From contig DHEF01000054.1 of NCBI GenBank assembly GCA_002399735.1, positions 114,540 through 165,995 on the forward strand: a stretch of DNA of 51,456 bases. Reading direction: 5' to 3'. The stretch is from Chitinophagaceae bacterium UBA4857. Its GTDB lineage: Bacteria > Bacteroidota > Bacteroidia > Chitinophagales > Chitinophagaceae. Positions 24,680 to 32,409 of the stretch are shown in pieces (within the stretch, counting starts at the first letter, position 1; each line of letters opens with the position of its first letter). The translations under genes were made by a program, and so were the position numbers. Under the pieces are notes generated by a model that worked only from the letters and a program-made list of their open reading frames with translations, was not told where the DNA came from and ran no database searches.

Positions 24680-25519
24680 TTAACCAATAGCGACTCTTTT
24701 AAACTCGGTTACTTTTACGTCGCCGGCTTGTTTAAGATAATCTCCTACAGAAATGCCGGCATCTTTAACAAAAGCCTGAGCAACTAAAGTTTGCTCTTTA
24801 AAGAAAGCGCCTAATTTACCTTCGGCAATTTTAGATAACATTTCTTCTGGTTTACCAGCCATTTTAGGATCTTCTTTCATTACATCCATAATAATTGCTT
24901 TTTCACGAGCAACTACTTCGGCCGAAACACTATCAGCATCAACTGCTACAGGGTTTAAAGCTGCAATTTGCATGGCTACGTCTTTACCTGCTTCAGCAGC
25001 AGCTTTATCTAAGCCTACTAATACGCCAATACGGTTAGAACCATGTATGTAAGATGCTACAAAAGGAGCATTGATTCTTTCAAACTTAGTAATACCAATT
25101 TTTTCACCGATAGAAGTTAATTTGTCATTAACCAGGTCGGATACAGTTTTACCGTTTACTTCTACAGCGTTTAATTCTTCAACAGTACTTACACCGCTAG
25201 AAATAGCTGCATCAGCAATTGTTTGTACAAAAGCAACGAAGTCGGCATTTTTAGACACGAAGTCAGTTTCGCAACTTACACATACTACAATACCGCTAGC
25301 GTTATCGGCAGTAGTTTGTGCAATAACAACACCTTCTTTTGCTTCACGGTCGCTACGTTTTGCAGCAACTTTCTGTCCTTGTTTACGTAGCCAATCAATA
25401 GCAGCTTCAAAGTCGCCATTGGTTTCGGTTAAAGCTTTGCGGCAATCCATCATACCGGCGCCGGTAGCCTGACGTAATTTGTTTATATCCTGTGCGCTAA
25501 TTGTTACAGTAGAGCTCAT
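24680..25519 (-). CDS. tsf: Translation elongation factor Ts
   Basis: The 279-residue protein has the EF-Ts N-terminal UBA-like domain (INKLRQATGAGMMDCRKAL) followed by the conserved WLRKQGQKVAAKRSDREAKEGVV. The core domains contain the CETDFVSKN motif that contacts EF-Tu and then a dimer-like repeat. EF-Ts recycles EF-Tu from the GDP to the GTP form. It is the last gene of the operon after rpsB, 223 bases downstream, with a structured spacer between them, and a strong terminator follows. Confidence 0.97.
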   Translation of the reverse strand: MSSTVTISAQDINKLRQATGAGMMDCRKALTETNGDFEAAIDWLRKQGQKVAAKRSDREAKEGVVIAQTTADNASGIVVCVSCETDFVSKNADFVAFVQTIADAAISSGVSTVEELNAVEVNGKTVSDLVNDKLTSIGEKIGITKFERINAPFVASYIHGSNRIGVLVGLDKAAAEAGKDVAMQIAALNPVAVDADSVSAEVVAREKAIIMDVMKEDPKMAGKPEEMLSKIAEGKLGAFFKEQTLVAQAFVKDAGISVGDYLKQAGDVKVTEFKRVAIG

Positions 25520-25536
25520 TTTTATAAAGTTTTAAG

Positions 25537-25597
25537 TTGTTAGTGCTAAGTTATAAGTTAAGGCTTGCGCTATTTTATAACTTAGTACTAATAACAA
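25537..25597 (-). promoter_or_regulatory. Inverted repeat in the rpsB-tsf spacer
   Basis: Arms at 25537-25556 and 25575-25597 share TTGTTA...CTAAGTTATAA with a 3-base insertion. In the transcript they would form a hairpin shortly before the tsf start. It could modulate tsf relative to rpsB, or be a chance AT-rich fold. Confidence 0.4.
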
Positions 25598-25644
25598 TTT
25601 ATTAATTGTTTGGTTTTGATGATTAGCGATTGAGACGATTAACG

Positions 25645-25667
25645 GAGCCCTTCGACAAGCTCAGGGC
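25645..25667. repeat. CCCTTCGACAAGCTCAGGG-type palindrome
   Basis: GCCCTTCGACAAGCTCAGGG lies in the rpsB-tsf spacer. This short palindromic sequence is, to my knowledge, found dispersed in many unrelated bacterial genomes. One copy was seen in this window. Confidence 0.6.
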
Positions 25668-25742
25668 AAACTGCTATTGCAGCTCAACCTAAGTACAGGA
25701 CCCAGACCCAATAAAACTACTCAACATAAAGCGGTGAAGCAA

Positions 25743-26651
25743 TTATCTTCTGCCACCTCTTTGTCCGCCACCGGCGCCACCACCTGCGGATCTGCGTCTT
25801 TGGCCAGCACCACCAGCACCGCCGGCGTTGTTGTTACCGCTTGCACTGCGACCACGACCACGTCCACCGCCTTCGGCTTCAGCTTCAGCCAATAATTTAG
25901 CTGCTTTTTTCTCGTTGTCGTCGTTACCAGCATCTTCTACATCCTCGTCTTTTGCAGCTTGTCTTTCAGACAAACCTTCTGCAATAGCAGCAGTTAAGTA
26001 GTTGGTGATGATTGCGATTGATTTGGTAGCATCGTCATTTGCAGGAACAGCAAAGTCAACTTTATTAGGATCACAGTTGGTATCTACAACACCAAAAGTA
26101 GTGATGCCTAAACGTTTTGCTTCAGCTAAAGCGATATGCTCATGTCCAATATCGATGATTAATAAAGCAGCAGGCACACGACCCAACTGGGCAATACCAC
26201 CTAATACTTTTTCCATTTTTTCTTTATCGCGGGTAAGTGTTAAACGCTCTTTTTTAGTAATGCTGTCAAAAGAACCGTCAGCTAACATTTTATCAATGCT
26301 CTGCATTTTTTTAACGCTCTTACGAACTGTATTAAAGTTAGTAAGCATACCACCTAACCAACGCTCGGTAACAAATGGCATGTTAACGCGTTGCGCACAC
26401 TCGCTAACAATGTCTTTTGCTTGTTTTTTAGTACCTACAAACAAGATTTTTTTACCGCTGCGAGCAATTTGTTTTAATGCTGCTGCAGTTTCTTGTAAGG
26501 CCTCAACAGTTTTGTTAAGGTCGATGATGTGGATACCTTTTTTCTCGGCAAAGATGTAAGGTAACATCTTAGGGTTCCACTTCTTTTTCAGGTGACCAAA
26601 ATGTACACCGGCTTCCAGAAGCTGCTGTTGTAAGGATGTATTATTTTCCAT
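25743..26651 (-). CDS. rpsB: 30S ribosomal protein S2 with Gly/Arg-rich tail
   Basis: The protein has 302 residues. Residues 1-235 are typical S2 (HFGHLKKKWNPKMLPYIF, KILFVGTKKQAKDIV, FVTERWLGGMLTNFNTVRKS, LLIIDIGHEHIALAEAKRLGI). The last 60 residues are an acidic stretch followed by a Gly/Arg/Ala-rich tail with GRGRGRS, QRRRS and GGQRGGRR. Usual bacterial S2 ends near residue 240-260, so the tail is an addition that resembles RGG-type RNA-binding segments. Together with S1, S2 organises the mRNA platform of the small subunit. The gene sits 78 bases after rpsI in the conserved Bacteroidota order. Confidence 0.97.
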   Translation of the reverse strand: MENNTSLQQQLLEAGVHFGHLKKKWNPKMLPYIFAEKKGIHIIDLNKTVEALQETAAALKQIARSGKKILFVGTKKQAKDIVSECAQRVNMPFVTERWLGGMLTNFNTVRKSVKKMQSIDKMLADGSFDSITKKERLTLTRDKEKMEKVLGGIAQLGRVPAALLIIDIGHEHIALAEAKRLGITTFGVVDTNCDPNKVDFAVPANDDATKSIAIITNYLTAAIAEGLSERQAAKDEDVEDAGNDDNEKKAAKLLAEAEAEGGGRGRGRSASGNNNAGGAGGAGQRRRSAGGGAGGGQRGGRR

Positions 26652-26729
26652 TTTATTTCTTATCAGTTATAAGTTAATTATATGTGTTAAACGGGTATGG
26701 TTAAACGATAAAAGAATAACCACCAACGA

Positions 26730-27119
26730 TTAACGTTTAGAGAACTGGTAGCTACGACGAGCTTTTTTATGACCGAATTTCTTACGTTCTACAGAACGTG
26801 GGTCACGTTTTAATAAGCCGGCAGCCTTTAAAGCAGGGCGAAACTCAGGGTTAATTTCAATTAACACACGAGAAATACCTAACATAGCAGCTTCTGCCTG
26901 TCCTTTTACACCACCACCAGTAGCATTGATTTTAACATCAAATTTATCAGCAGCTTCGATTGTTTTTAAAGGGCGCTCAACTTGGTTTTGTAAGTAAACC
27001 AATTGAAAATATTGTTTGTAATCTTTGTCGTTTACAGTAATGTTACCGGTTCCTTTAGAAATAAAAACGCGGGTTACCGACTCTTTACGACGACCAACAC
27101 CGTTTGTTTGCTTTTCCAT
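26730..27119 (-). CDS. rpsI: 30S ribosomal protein S9
   Basis: The 129-residue protein has GRRKESVTRVFISKGTGNITVN at the N-terminus, GGGVKGQAEAAMLGISRVL in the middle, and the basic tail ending KKARRSYQFSKR that reaches the P-site tRNA. The length is normal. It starts 43 bases after the rplM stop, the universal rplM-rpsI pairing. Confidence 0.98.
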   Translation of the reverse strand: MEKQTNGVGRRKESVTRVFISKGTGNITVNDKDYKQYFQLVYLQNQVERPLKTIEAADKFDVKINATGGGVKGQAEAAMLGISRVLIEINPEFRPALKAAGLLKRDPRSVERKKFGHKKARRSYQFSKR

Positions 27120-27162
27120 TTATTATAAATTGTTTGGAATTAAAAGTTTTTGTTTTGTACAA

Positions 27163-27606
27163 TTAGAACTTAAGTTCTTTAGGTTGTTGTGGCGCATGCG
27201 GATGTTGGTTGCCTGCATACACAAATAACTTTTTGTACATTTTGCGACCTAAACGATTTTTAGGTAACATGCCTTTTACTGCTCTTTCAATTAAAACCTC
27301 CGGACGACGTTTTTGTAAATTTTTTGCAGTTTCTTCTTTACGGCCACCTGGGTAACCAGTGTAGTGGTCGTATAATTTTTCTTCTAATTTGTTACCGGTT
27401 AATACTACTTTTTCAGCATTGATAACAATAATGTAGTCTCCAGTATCTACGTGTGGCGTGTAGCTGGCTTTGTTTTTACCACGCAAAATAGCTGCGATTC
27501 TGGCACACATACGACCTACGGTTTGATTAGTACCGTCTACAACATACCAATTACGTTGCACGGTAGCCTCATTCGCATGTTTTGTTGTGAAATGTAATTT
27601 GCTCAT
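27163..27606 (-). CDS. rplM: 50S ribosomal protein L13
   Basis: From the start at 27606 (MSKLHFTTKHANEATVQRNW) the protein has 147 residues. It carries the L13 motifs YVVDGTNQTVGRMCARIAAILRGKNK, HVDTGDYIIVINAEKV, and GMLPKNRLGRKMYKKLFVY. An open frame extends 47 codons upstream, but that part covers the promoter and leader hairpin and is not L13-like. It is the first gene of the operon with rpsI, rpsB and tsf, and has a TAnnTTTG promoter about 95 bases upstream. Confidence 0.97.
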   Translation of the reverse strand: MSKLHFTTKHANEATVQRNWYVVDGTNQTVGRMCARIAAILRGKNKASYTPHVDTGDYIIVINAEKVVLTGNKLEEKLYDHYTGYPGGRKEETAKNLQKRRPEVLIERAVKGMLPKNRLGRKMYKKLFVYAGNQHPHAPQQPKELKF

Positions 27607-27619
27607 GAAATAATTTTTT

Positions 27620-27697
27620 GCGGTTTTACCGCTGTTATTAAATAAACCCCGGGCTATCCCCCAAGTGTTTCCCCAAAATGGTTGTTTAATTTTGGGG
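27620..27697 (-). promoter_or_regulatory. Structured 5' leader of the rplM operon
   Basis: The transcript starting near 27697 would open with a 9-bp hairpin (CCCCAAAAT / ATTTTGGGG, 27671-27679 with 27689-27697). A G/C-rich stretch follows, then a second hairpin GCGG-TAAAA-CCGC (27620-27632) 13 bases before the start codon. This suits autogenous control by L13 or another encoded ribosomal protein. L13 leaders are known in other phyla; no match to a named family is claimed. Confidence 0.45.
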
Positions 27698-27700
27698 CTG

Positions 27701-27708
27701 CAAAGATA
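27701..27708 (-). promoter_or_regulatory. -7 box of the rplM operon
   Basis: The minus strand reads TATCTTTG, a perfect TAnnTTTG, 94 bases before the rplM start and immediately before the leader hairpin. No good -33 element is seen. Confidence 0.65.
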
Positions 27709-27874
27709 GAACAGTTTATGGCATATTTTAAACTTTTGAGGCATCATTTTTTTACGACACCTTTATAAATAATTGATTTACAATAAATATTTTGATGCGC
27801 TTTTGAAGTACTTACTAAAACTGGTTACTAAAAACTGCTTTTTTGCATAAAACATGGTTTCCGGAGTTTGGTGT

Positions 27875-28024
27875 GGTGCTGACGCACCAGATTTTTACCA
27901 CGGAGTTTATGGAGTTTTTGCACAGAGGTGCTCGGAGGGTTGTTTGGCTATTACACTGTGAAGCATCTTTCTGTAAGGCTGGTGCTGAAGCACCAGGTTT
28001 TTACCACAGAGTTTAAGGAGTTTT
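27875..28024 (+). repeat. Two direct copies of a 44-base unit
   Basis: Units at 27875-27919 and 27981-28024 match at about nine of ten positions. Each begins with a hairpin GGTGCTGA(C/A)GCACC and continues with TTTTTACCAC, GAGTTTA and GGAGTTTT. They lie in the roughly 590-base gap upstream of the rplM promoter, which otherwise shows no gene. Confidence 0.65.
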
Positions 28025-28149
28025 GACACTGGGGTAAACGGAAGGTTTGTTCTGAGTTTTTGTTACTACGCTGTGTTTACTCTGTGAAAATACTTGGTGT
28101 AACCCAGTGGTACCGTGCCGAAAATGCTGATTAGTGTTATACCGATGCC

Positions 28150-28260
28150 GGGCTGCCGGATGCAAAGGGTTTAGTGCGTAACGCAGTGGAGCACCGGAGC
28201 GAAGTGGAGCCCGTAGCAGCCGGAACTGAAGTTGATTAGAATTACTACTGCTGACAGCCC
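28150..28260. repeat. Palindromic repeat R2, second copy
   Basis: The ends are GGGCTG (28150-28155) and CAGCCC (28255-28260). The right part GGAACTGAAGTTGATTAG and TTACTACTGCTGACAGC matches the copy at 41406-41499 (opposite orientation). The middle is different and contains CCGGAG and GGAGCCCG segments. Confidence 0.75.
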
Positions 28261-28297
28261 CAAATAAATCTTACTGAGTATAATTTTATTTACTGCG

Positions 28298-28305
28298 TAT
28301 TTTTG
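28298..28305 (+). promoter_or_regulatory. -7 box four bases before the DUF3109 start
   Basis: TATTTTTG-CACC-ATG: the box ends 4 bases before the start codon, predicting a leaderless mRNA. Confidence 0.6.
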
Positions 28306-28309
28306 CACC

Positions 28310-28906
28310 ATGATAGTGATTGAAAATATTTTGATTAGTGATGATGTGGTAGAATCGCAATTTGTATGCGACCTAAGCAAATGCAAAGGCGGCTGTTGCG
28401 AAGAAGGTGATGCCGGTGCGCCATTAAGCGATGAGGAACTGCGTAAGGTGAAGGATAGTTTTCCAAAAATAAAACATTATCTCACCGAAGCCTCCATTAA
28501 ATCGGCCGAGGAGCAAAAAATGTACACTTACGATAACGAATTTGGCTGGGTAACGCCTACCATGCAAAATGATAACGGTATTTGCAGTTATGCCATTAGA
28601 GAAAAAGATGGGCAGATAAATTGTGCTTTTGAAAAAGGTTATAACGAAGGGTTAATTCCCTGGAAAAAGCCAATCAGTTGTCACTTATACCCTATTATTG
28701 TGTACAAGGGTAAACACGGTGATTATGACCGCATGAATTATGAGCCCCGCAAAACACTTTGTAAATGCGGCTGGAAGCTGGGCGAAAAATTAAAAGTACC
28801 CACCTACCAGTTTTTAAAAGAACCGTTAATACGTAAATACGGCGAAGAGTTTTATGAAACCCTTGATGCAATAGCCGGAGCACATTATAACAAAGAGAAC
28901 GATTAA
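28310..28906 (+). CDS. DUF3109 family cysteine-rich protein
   Basis: The 198-residue soluble protein has the DUF3109 (YkgJ-related) pattern. An N-terminal cluster CDLSKCKGGCCEEGD is followed by ISCHLYPI and CKCGW, giving nine or more cysteines that probably bind a metal or iron-sulfur centre. The biochemical role of the family is not established. It is followed after 19 bases by lutB, so the two are co-transcribed, and both are rich in Cys ligands. The start is fixed by the promoter box directly upstream. Confidence 0.85.
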   Translation: MIVIENILISDDVVESQFVCDLSKCKGGCCEEGDAGAPLSDEELRKVKDSFPKIKHYLTEASIKSAEEQKMYTYDNEFGWVTPTMQNDNGICSYAIREKDGQINCAFEKGYNEGLIPWKKPISCHLYPIIVYKGKHGDYDRMNYEPRKTLCKCGWKLGEKLKVPTYQFLKEPLIRKYGEEFYETLDAIAGAHYNKEND

Positions 28907-28925
28907 CTTTATACAAATTAGAAGC

Positions 28926-30308
28926 GTGAAAGAAACTGCAGCCGATTTTATTGCCAAAAGCACCATTAAAGCACCGGATAAACAGCACCGTAAAACCATC
29001 AACTTTAATATTGGTAAGTACAATGCTGCGGTACCAATGGGCAAGCTGCAATTTGAAAACCTGGATATCGCCCGCGAACGTGCAAAAAATATAAAGTGGC
29101 GTGCTATTGAAAACCTGGATAGCTATTTAGAACAATTTGAAAAAATAATAACCGCCCGTGGTGCTAAAGTAATTTGGGCGGAGACTACACAACAAGCATT
29201 AGACGAAATTGGTAAAATATGCGCCGCTAAAAACTGCAAAACTTTGGTAAAAAGCAAGAGCATGGTTACCGAAGAAATTCACCTGAATAAGTATTTACAG
29301 GAACAAGGAATAGAAAGTGTAGAAACTGATTTGGGCGAATACATACAGCAGTTAGACGATGAGCCGCCTTACCATATTGTGACACCGGCCATGCACAAAA
29401 GCAAGGAAGATATTGCTAAACTATTTGCAGAAAAGCTGGGTACCGACCCTGCATTAACACCACAACAACTTACTTTAGTTGCCCGAGATATTTTACGTAA
29501 TAAATATGCCGAAGCCGAAGTAGGTGTTACCGGCGCTAATTTTATAATTGCGGATATTGGTGGCATAGCTGTTACCGAAAACGAAGGCAATGGAAGGCTT
29601 AGCTGCTCTATGCCAAAGACACATATTACCGTGGTGGGTATTGAAAAAGTTATTCCATCCATGACGGACCTGGCTTTGTTCTGGCCATTGTTATCTACGT
29701 TTGGTACCGGGCAACGCATTACATCGTACAACACCATTGTTACCGGGCCAAAACAAGCCGGCGAAACCGACGGACCGGATGAAATGTATGTGATACTGTT
29801 GGATAATGGCCGCACCAACCTATTAAAAAATCCGGTTGCCAGAGAAAGTTTGTATTGCATACGTTGTGGTGCTTGCTTAAACGCCTGCCCCGTATATAAA
29901 AATATTGGCGGCCATACTTATGCAGCTACTTATAGCGGGCCAATTGGTTCGGTTATTACGCCGCATTTAAAAGATTTGCAGGAGTGGAAACATTTAAGCC
30001 ATGCATCATCCCTTTGTGGCAACTGTACACAGGTATGTGCCGTAAAAATTAACCTGCACGAGTTGTTGTTAGAAAACCGCCACGAAGCCCGCACCGAAGG
30101 TTATGCACCATTTACCGAAAAGGTAGCGTGGAAACTGTGGAAAACAGCCATGCTTCGCCGTAAGATGATGAATGTTGCAAATGGAAATGTAAAATCAAAA
30201 TTGATAAACACGATTGGTAAAGCATGGACACAGCATAGAAGTAAACTGGAGTTTCCAAAAAAATCGTTTAATGAACAGTGGGTGGAGAGAAATAAATCTA
30301 AAGTTTAA
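28926..30308 (+). CDS. lutB: LutB-type iron-sulfur lactate-utilisation protein
   Basis: The 460-residue protein has the LutB order. A LUD domain in the N-terminal part includes KSKSMVTEEIHLNKYL, GANFIIADIGGIAVTENEGN and a stretch like PSMTDLALFWPLL. Two ferredoxin-type clusters follow, CIRCGACLNACPVY (about 313-326) and CGNCTQVCAVKINLHEL (about 360-376). LutA, LutB and LutC together oxidise L-lactate to pyruvate. Here lutA and lutC are not adjacent: the neighbours are DUF3109 and a repeat-filled gap. It may pair with distant lutA/lutC genes or have a changed role. Confidence 0.88.
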   Translation: MKETAADFIAKSTIKAPDKQHRKTINFNIGKYNAAVPMGKLQFENLDIARERAKNIKWRAIENLDSYLEQFEKIITARGAKVIWAETTQQALDEIGKICAAKNCKTLVKSKSMVTEEIHLNKYLQEQGIESVETDLGEYIQQLDDEPPYHIVTPAMHKSKEDIAKLFAEKLGTDPALTPQQLTLVARDILRNKYAEAEVGVTGANFIIADIGGIAVTENEGNGRLSCSMPKTHITVVGIEKVIPSMTDLALFWPLLSTFGTGQRITSYNTIVTGPKQAGETDGPDEMYVILLDNGRTNLLKNPVARESLYCIRCGACLNACPVYKNIGGHTYAATYSGPIGSVITPHLKDLQEWKHLSHASSLCGNCTQVCAVKINLHELLLENRHEARTEGYAPFTEKVAWKLWKTAMLRRKMMNVANGNVKSKLINTIGKAWTQHRSKLEFPKKSFNEQWVERNKSKV

Positions 30309-30432
30309 AGTATTAAGTTTTAAGTTGTCGTAAGAAAAGTTCCAGAGGTTCAAAAGTTCAAAGGTTCAAAGTTGTCGTGAGTAAGCAATCTTTTCTTCTC
30401 TATACTTAATACTATATACTCAATACTTTTTT

Positions 30433-30512
30433 TATGTTACCAGCTGCATTACTACTAGCATCGCCTGTTGTGTCACTCACTGCATCGTTCGGTAATGCTA
30501 TTGAGCATTATG
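30433..30512 (-). repeat. Dispersed repeat, diverged composite copy
   Basis: In minus-strand reading it runs CATAATGCTCAATAGCATTACC, then GAACGATGCAGTGAGTG, then a weakened core, then GCTGGTAACATAA. It joins the two modules as at 8587-8681 and fills the gap after lutB. Confidence 0.65.
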
Positions 30513-30598
30513 TAAAAGCAAACACTTTTATTTACAAATCACTATTAACTGTTAACTTCAACATTATTAATTATTAATTACTAATTCTTAATAGCTAA

Positions 30599-31909
30599 TT
30601 GTTCATCTACACTCACCATATAACACCAAGGCTGCAATATGTTGTTGGTTTTGTACAACAGTTATTTTCGCAGCCTATACAAATAACAAACAACATTCAG
30701 GATGTACCCGTTGGCGAAATGGTAATTAACTACAGTAACGTAACTTTAGCCATCAACTGTTTTACTATACATCCACAAGGTTTATTACAACAAACAGGCG
30801 TACAACAGCAAAACATACAGTGTTTTGATACCGATGGTGTAAAAGCTTTTTTTGGTACTGATGGCGATATGGGTTTTGATATTTTTGCCGCCAGCTTTTA
30901 TTTATTAAGTAGGTACGAAGAATACCTGCCTTACACACCTGATGCGTTTGGCCGCTATCCACACACGGAAGCCTTAGCCTATAAAGAGAATTTTTTACAA
31001 CAACCCTTGGTAAATAACTGGTGGCAGTATTTTGCTAAAAAAGTAAATGAAAGGTTATCGGCAACACTTACCTCCAAAACCAAGTTTACCTTTTTACCAA
31101 CTTACGATATTGATATTGCATGGAGCTATAAAAACAAAGGCTTTTGGCGTAATGCCGGTGGTTGGTGTAAAGATTTACTACAAGGCAAGTTTGATTTATT
31201 GAGTAAACGCTTAGCCGTATTACGTAGCAAACAAAAAGACCCTTTTGATACTTATGGTTGGTTAAACCAATTACATGAAAAGCACTACTTAAAACCTTAT
31301 TACTTTTTTCTATTAGCGCATAAACGTACGTCATACGAGAAAAATATTGCACCTGATAATAAACAGTTGGTGGCTTTAATTAACGACCACCTGATTCGTT
31401 ATCCGGTTGGTATTCACCCATCGTGGAAAAGTAGTCTGGATGAAAATGTTTTATTACAGGAAATACAAACATTAAGCACCATTGCAGGCAAACCTATACA
31501 AGCATCCCGACAACATTATATAAAATTTACCCTGCCCAATACTTACCGTCAACTATTACAACAAGGTATTCAATTTGATTTTTCGATGGGCTATGGTAGT
31601 ATCAACGGTTTCAGGGCTTCGGTAGCTTTGCCTTTTTATTGGTACGATATTAAACAGGAAAAGCAAACCGATTTATTATTGTTTCCCTTTTGTTTTATGG
31701 ATGCCAATGCTTACTACGAGCAAAAGTTAAGTACAGCAGAAACATTGGAAACAATGAAAAGTTTATACCAATCGGTACAGGAAGTAAACGGACTTTTTTC
31801 GATGATATGGCACAATAACTTTTTAGGAACCGATAAGGCTTTTGCCGGATGGAAAGAAGTGTATGAACGTTTTATGCAATGGCATGAAGAACAAAAAACA
31901 ATTACTTAG
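30599..31909 (+). CDS. Polysaccharide-deacetylase-like protein (TTG start)
   Basis: The 436-residue protein resembles the Bacteroidota polysaccharide deacetylase family with an N-terminal DUF7033-like region. An opening YTHHITPRLQYVVGFVQQLF is followed by FGTDGDMGFDIFAASFYLLSRYEEY. The NodB-like part has LPTYDIDIAWS (the Asp-x-Asp metal site), GIHPSWKS (His) and MIWHNNFL (His). It would remove acetyl groups from a surface or wall glycan. The frame has a stop codon at 30596-30598 directly before a TTG at 30599, and the conserved N-terminus begins at once, so TTG is the start. Its last 8 bases overlap the convergent YcxB-like gene. Confidence 0.75.
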   Translation: MFIYTHHITPRLQYVVGFVQQLFSQPIQITNNIQDVPVGEMVINYSNVTLAINCFTIHPQGLLQQTGVQQQNIQCFDTDGVKAFFGTDGDMGFDIFAASFYLLSRYEEYLPYTPDAFGRYPHTEALAYKENFLQQPLVNNWWQYFAKKVNERLSATLTSKTKFTFLPTYDIDIAWSYKNKGFWRNAGGWCKDLLQGKFDLLSKRLAVLRSKQKDPFDTYGWLNQLHEKHYLKPYYFFLLAHKRTSYEKNIAPDNKQLVALINDHLIRYPVGIHPSWKSSLDENVLLQEIQTLSTIAGKPIQASRQHYIKFTLPNTYRQLLQQGIQFDFSMGYGSINGFRASVALPFYWYDIKQEKQTDLLLFPFCFMDANAYYEQKLSTAETLETMKSLYQSVQEVNGLFSMIWHNNFLGTDKAFAGWKEVYERFMQWHEEQKTIT

Positions 31910-32390
31910 TCAGGTTGTTTTTTACCCCTTTTTTGTCTAATATTTCTGCTATTCTGGGTATATCCAGATCACGCACATTTCTACGGGGTATTGGGCTTGC
32001 CTGTTGGTTGTTTTGCCAGATTAACAACCAGTTTTTTGTTTTGGTTACCTTGTACACTTTATTCCAGGCTAATTGACCGTTAAAAGTTTCACCTTGTATT
32101 TTAATGGCTTCCGTATCAAATTCGTAATTGATATTTTCGCCAAGTGTGGTGCTTTTTTTAAATATTTTTTTTGCGCTAAAATAAGTTGCCAACGGTAATG
32201 CTGAAATAGCTAATATGGGTAAAATAGCTGAACGGATAGATACACTGGGAATAAAAAAGGAACAAACGAAAAACAAAACACAACTGGCCAATACTAAACC
32301 TGTAGCAAACCTTAAAAATGGTTTGCTGTATAACATGGTAAGGTTAGCGTTAATAAAATCCTTTTCGGATAGTTTTGTTTTTATGAGCAT
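31902..32390 (-). CDS. YcxB-like membrane protein
   Basis: The 162-residue protein has two membrane helices (about 28-50 and 55-72) and a C-terminal domain with NYEFDTEAIKIQGETFNGQ, then AWNKVYKVTKTKNWLLIW and IPRRN. That is the pattern of the YcxB-like domain. The role of the family is unknown. It lies 19 bases downstream of the MerR gene and overlaps the end of the convergent deacetylase-like gene by 8 bases. Confidence 0.7.
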   Translation of the reverse strand: MLIKTKLSEKDFINANLTMLYSKPFLRFATGLVLASCVLFFVCSFFIPSVSIRSAILPILAISALPLATYFSAKKIFKKSTTLGENINYEFDTEAIKIQGETFNGQLAWNKVYKVTKTKNWLLIWQNNQQASPIPRRNVRDLDIPRIAEILDKKGVKNNLTK

Positions 32391-32409
32391 GTAGTAGTGA
32401 AAGTTATTA

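Noticed and set aside
25721..25933. A separate small Val/Ala/Thr-rich protein overlapping the rpsB end
   Set aside because: It is the alternative-frame reading of the Gly/Arg-rich tail of S2, whose repetitive codons keep all frames open.
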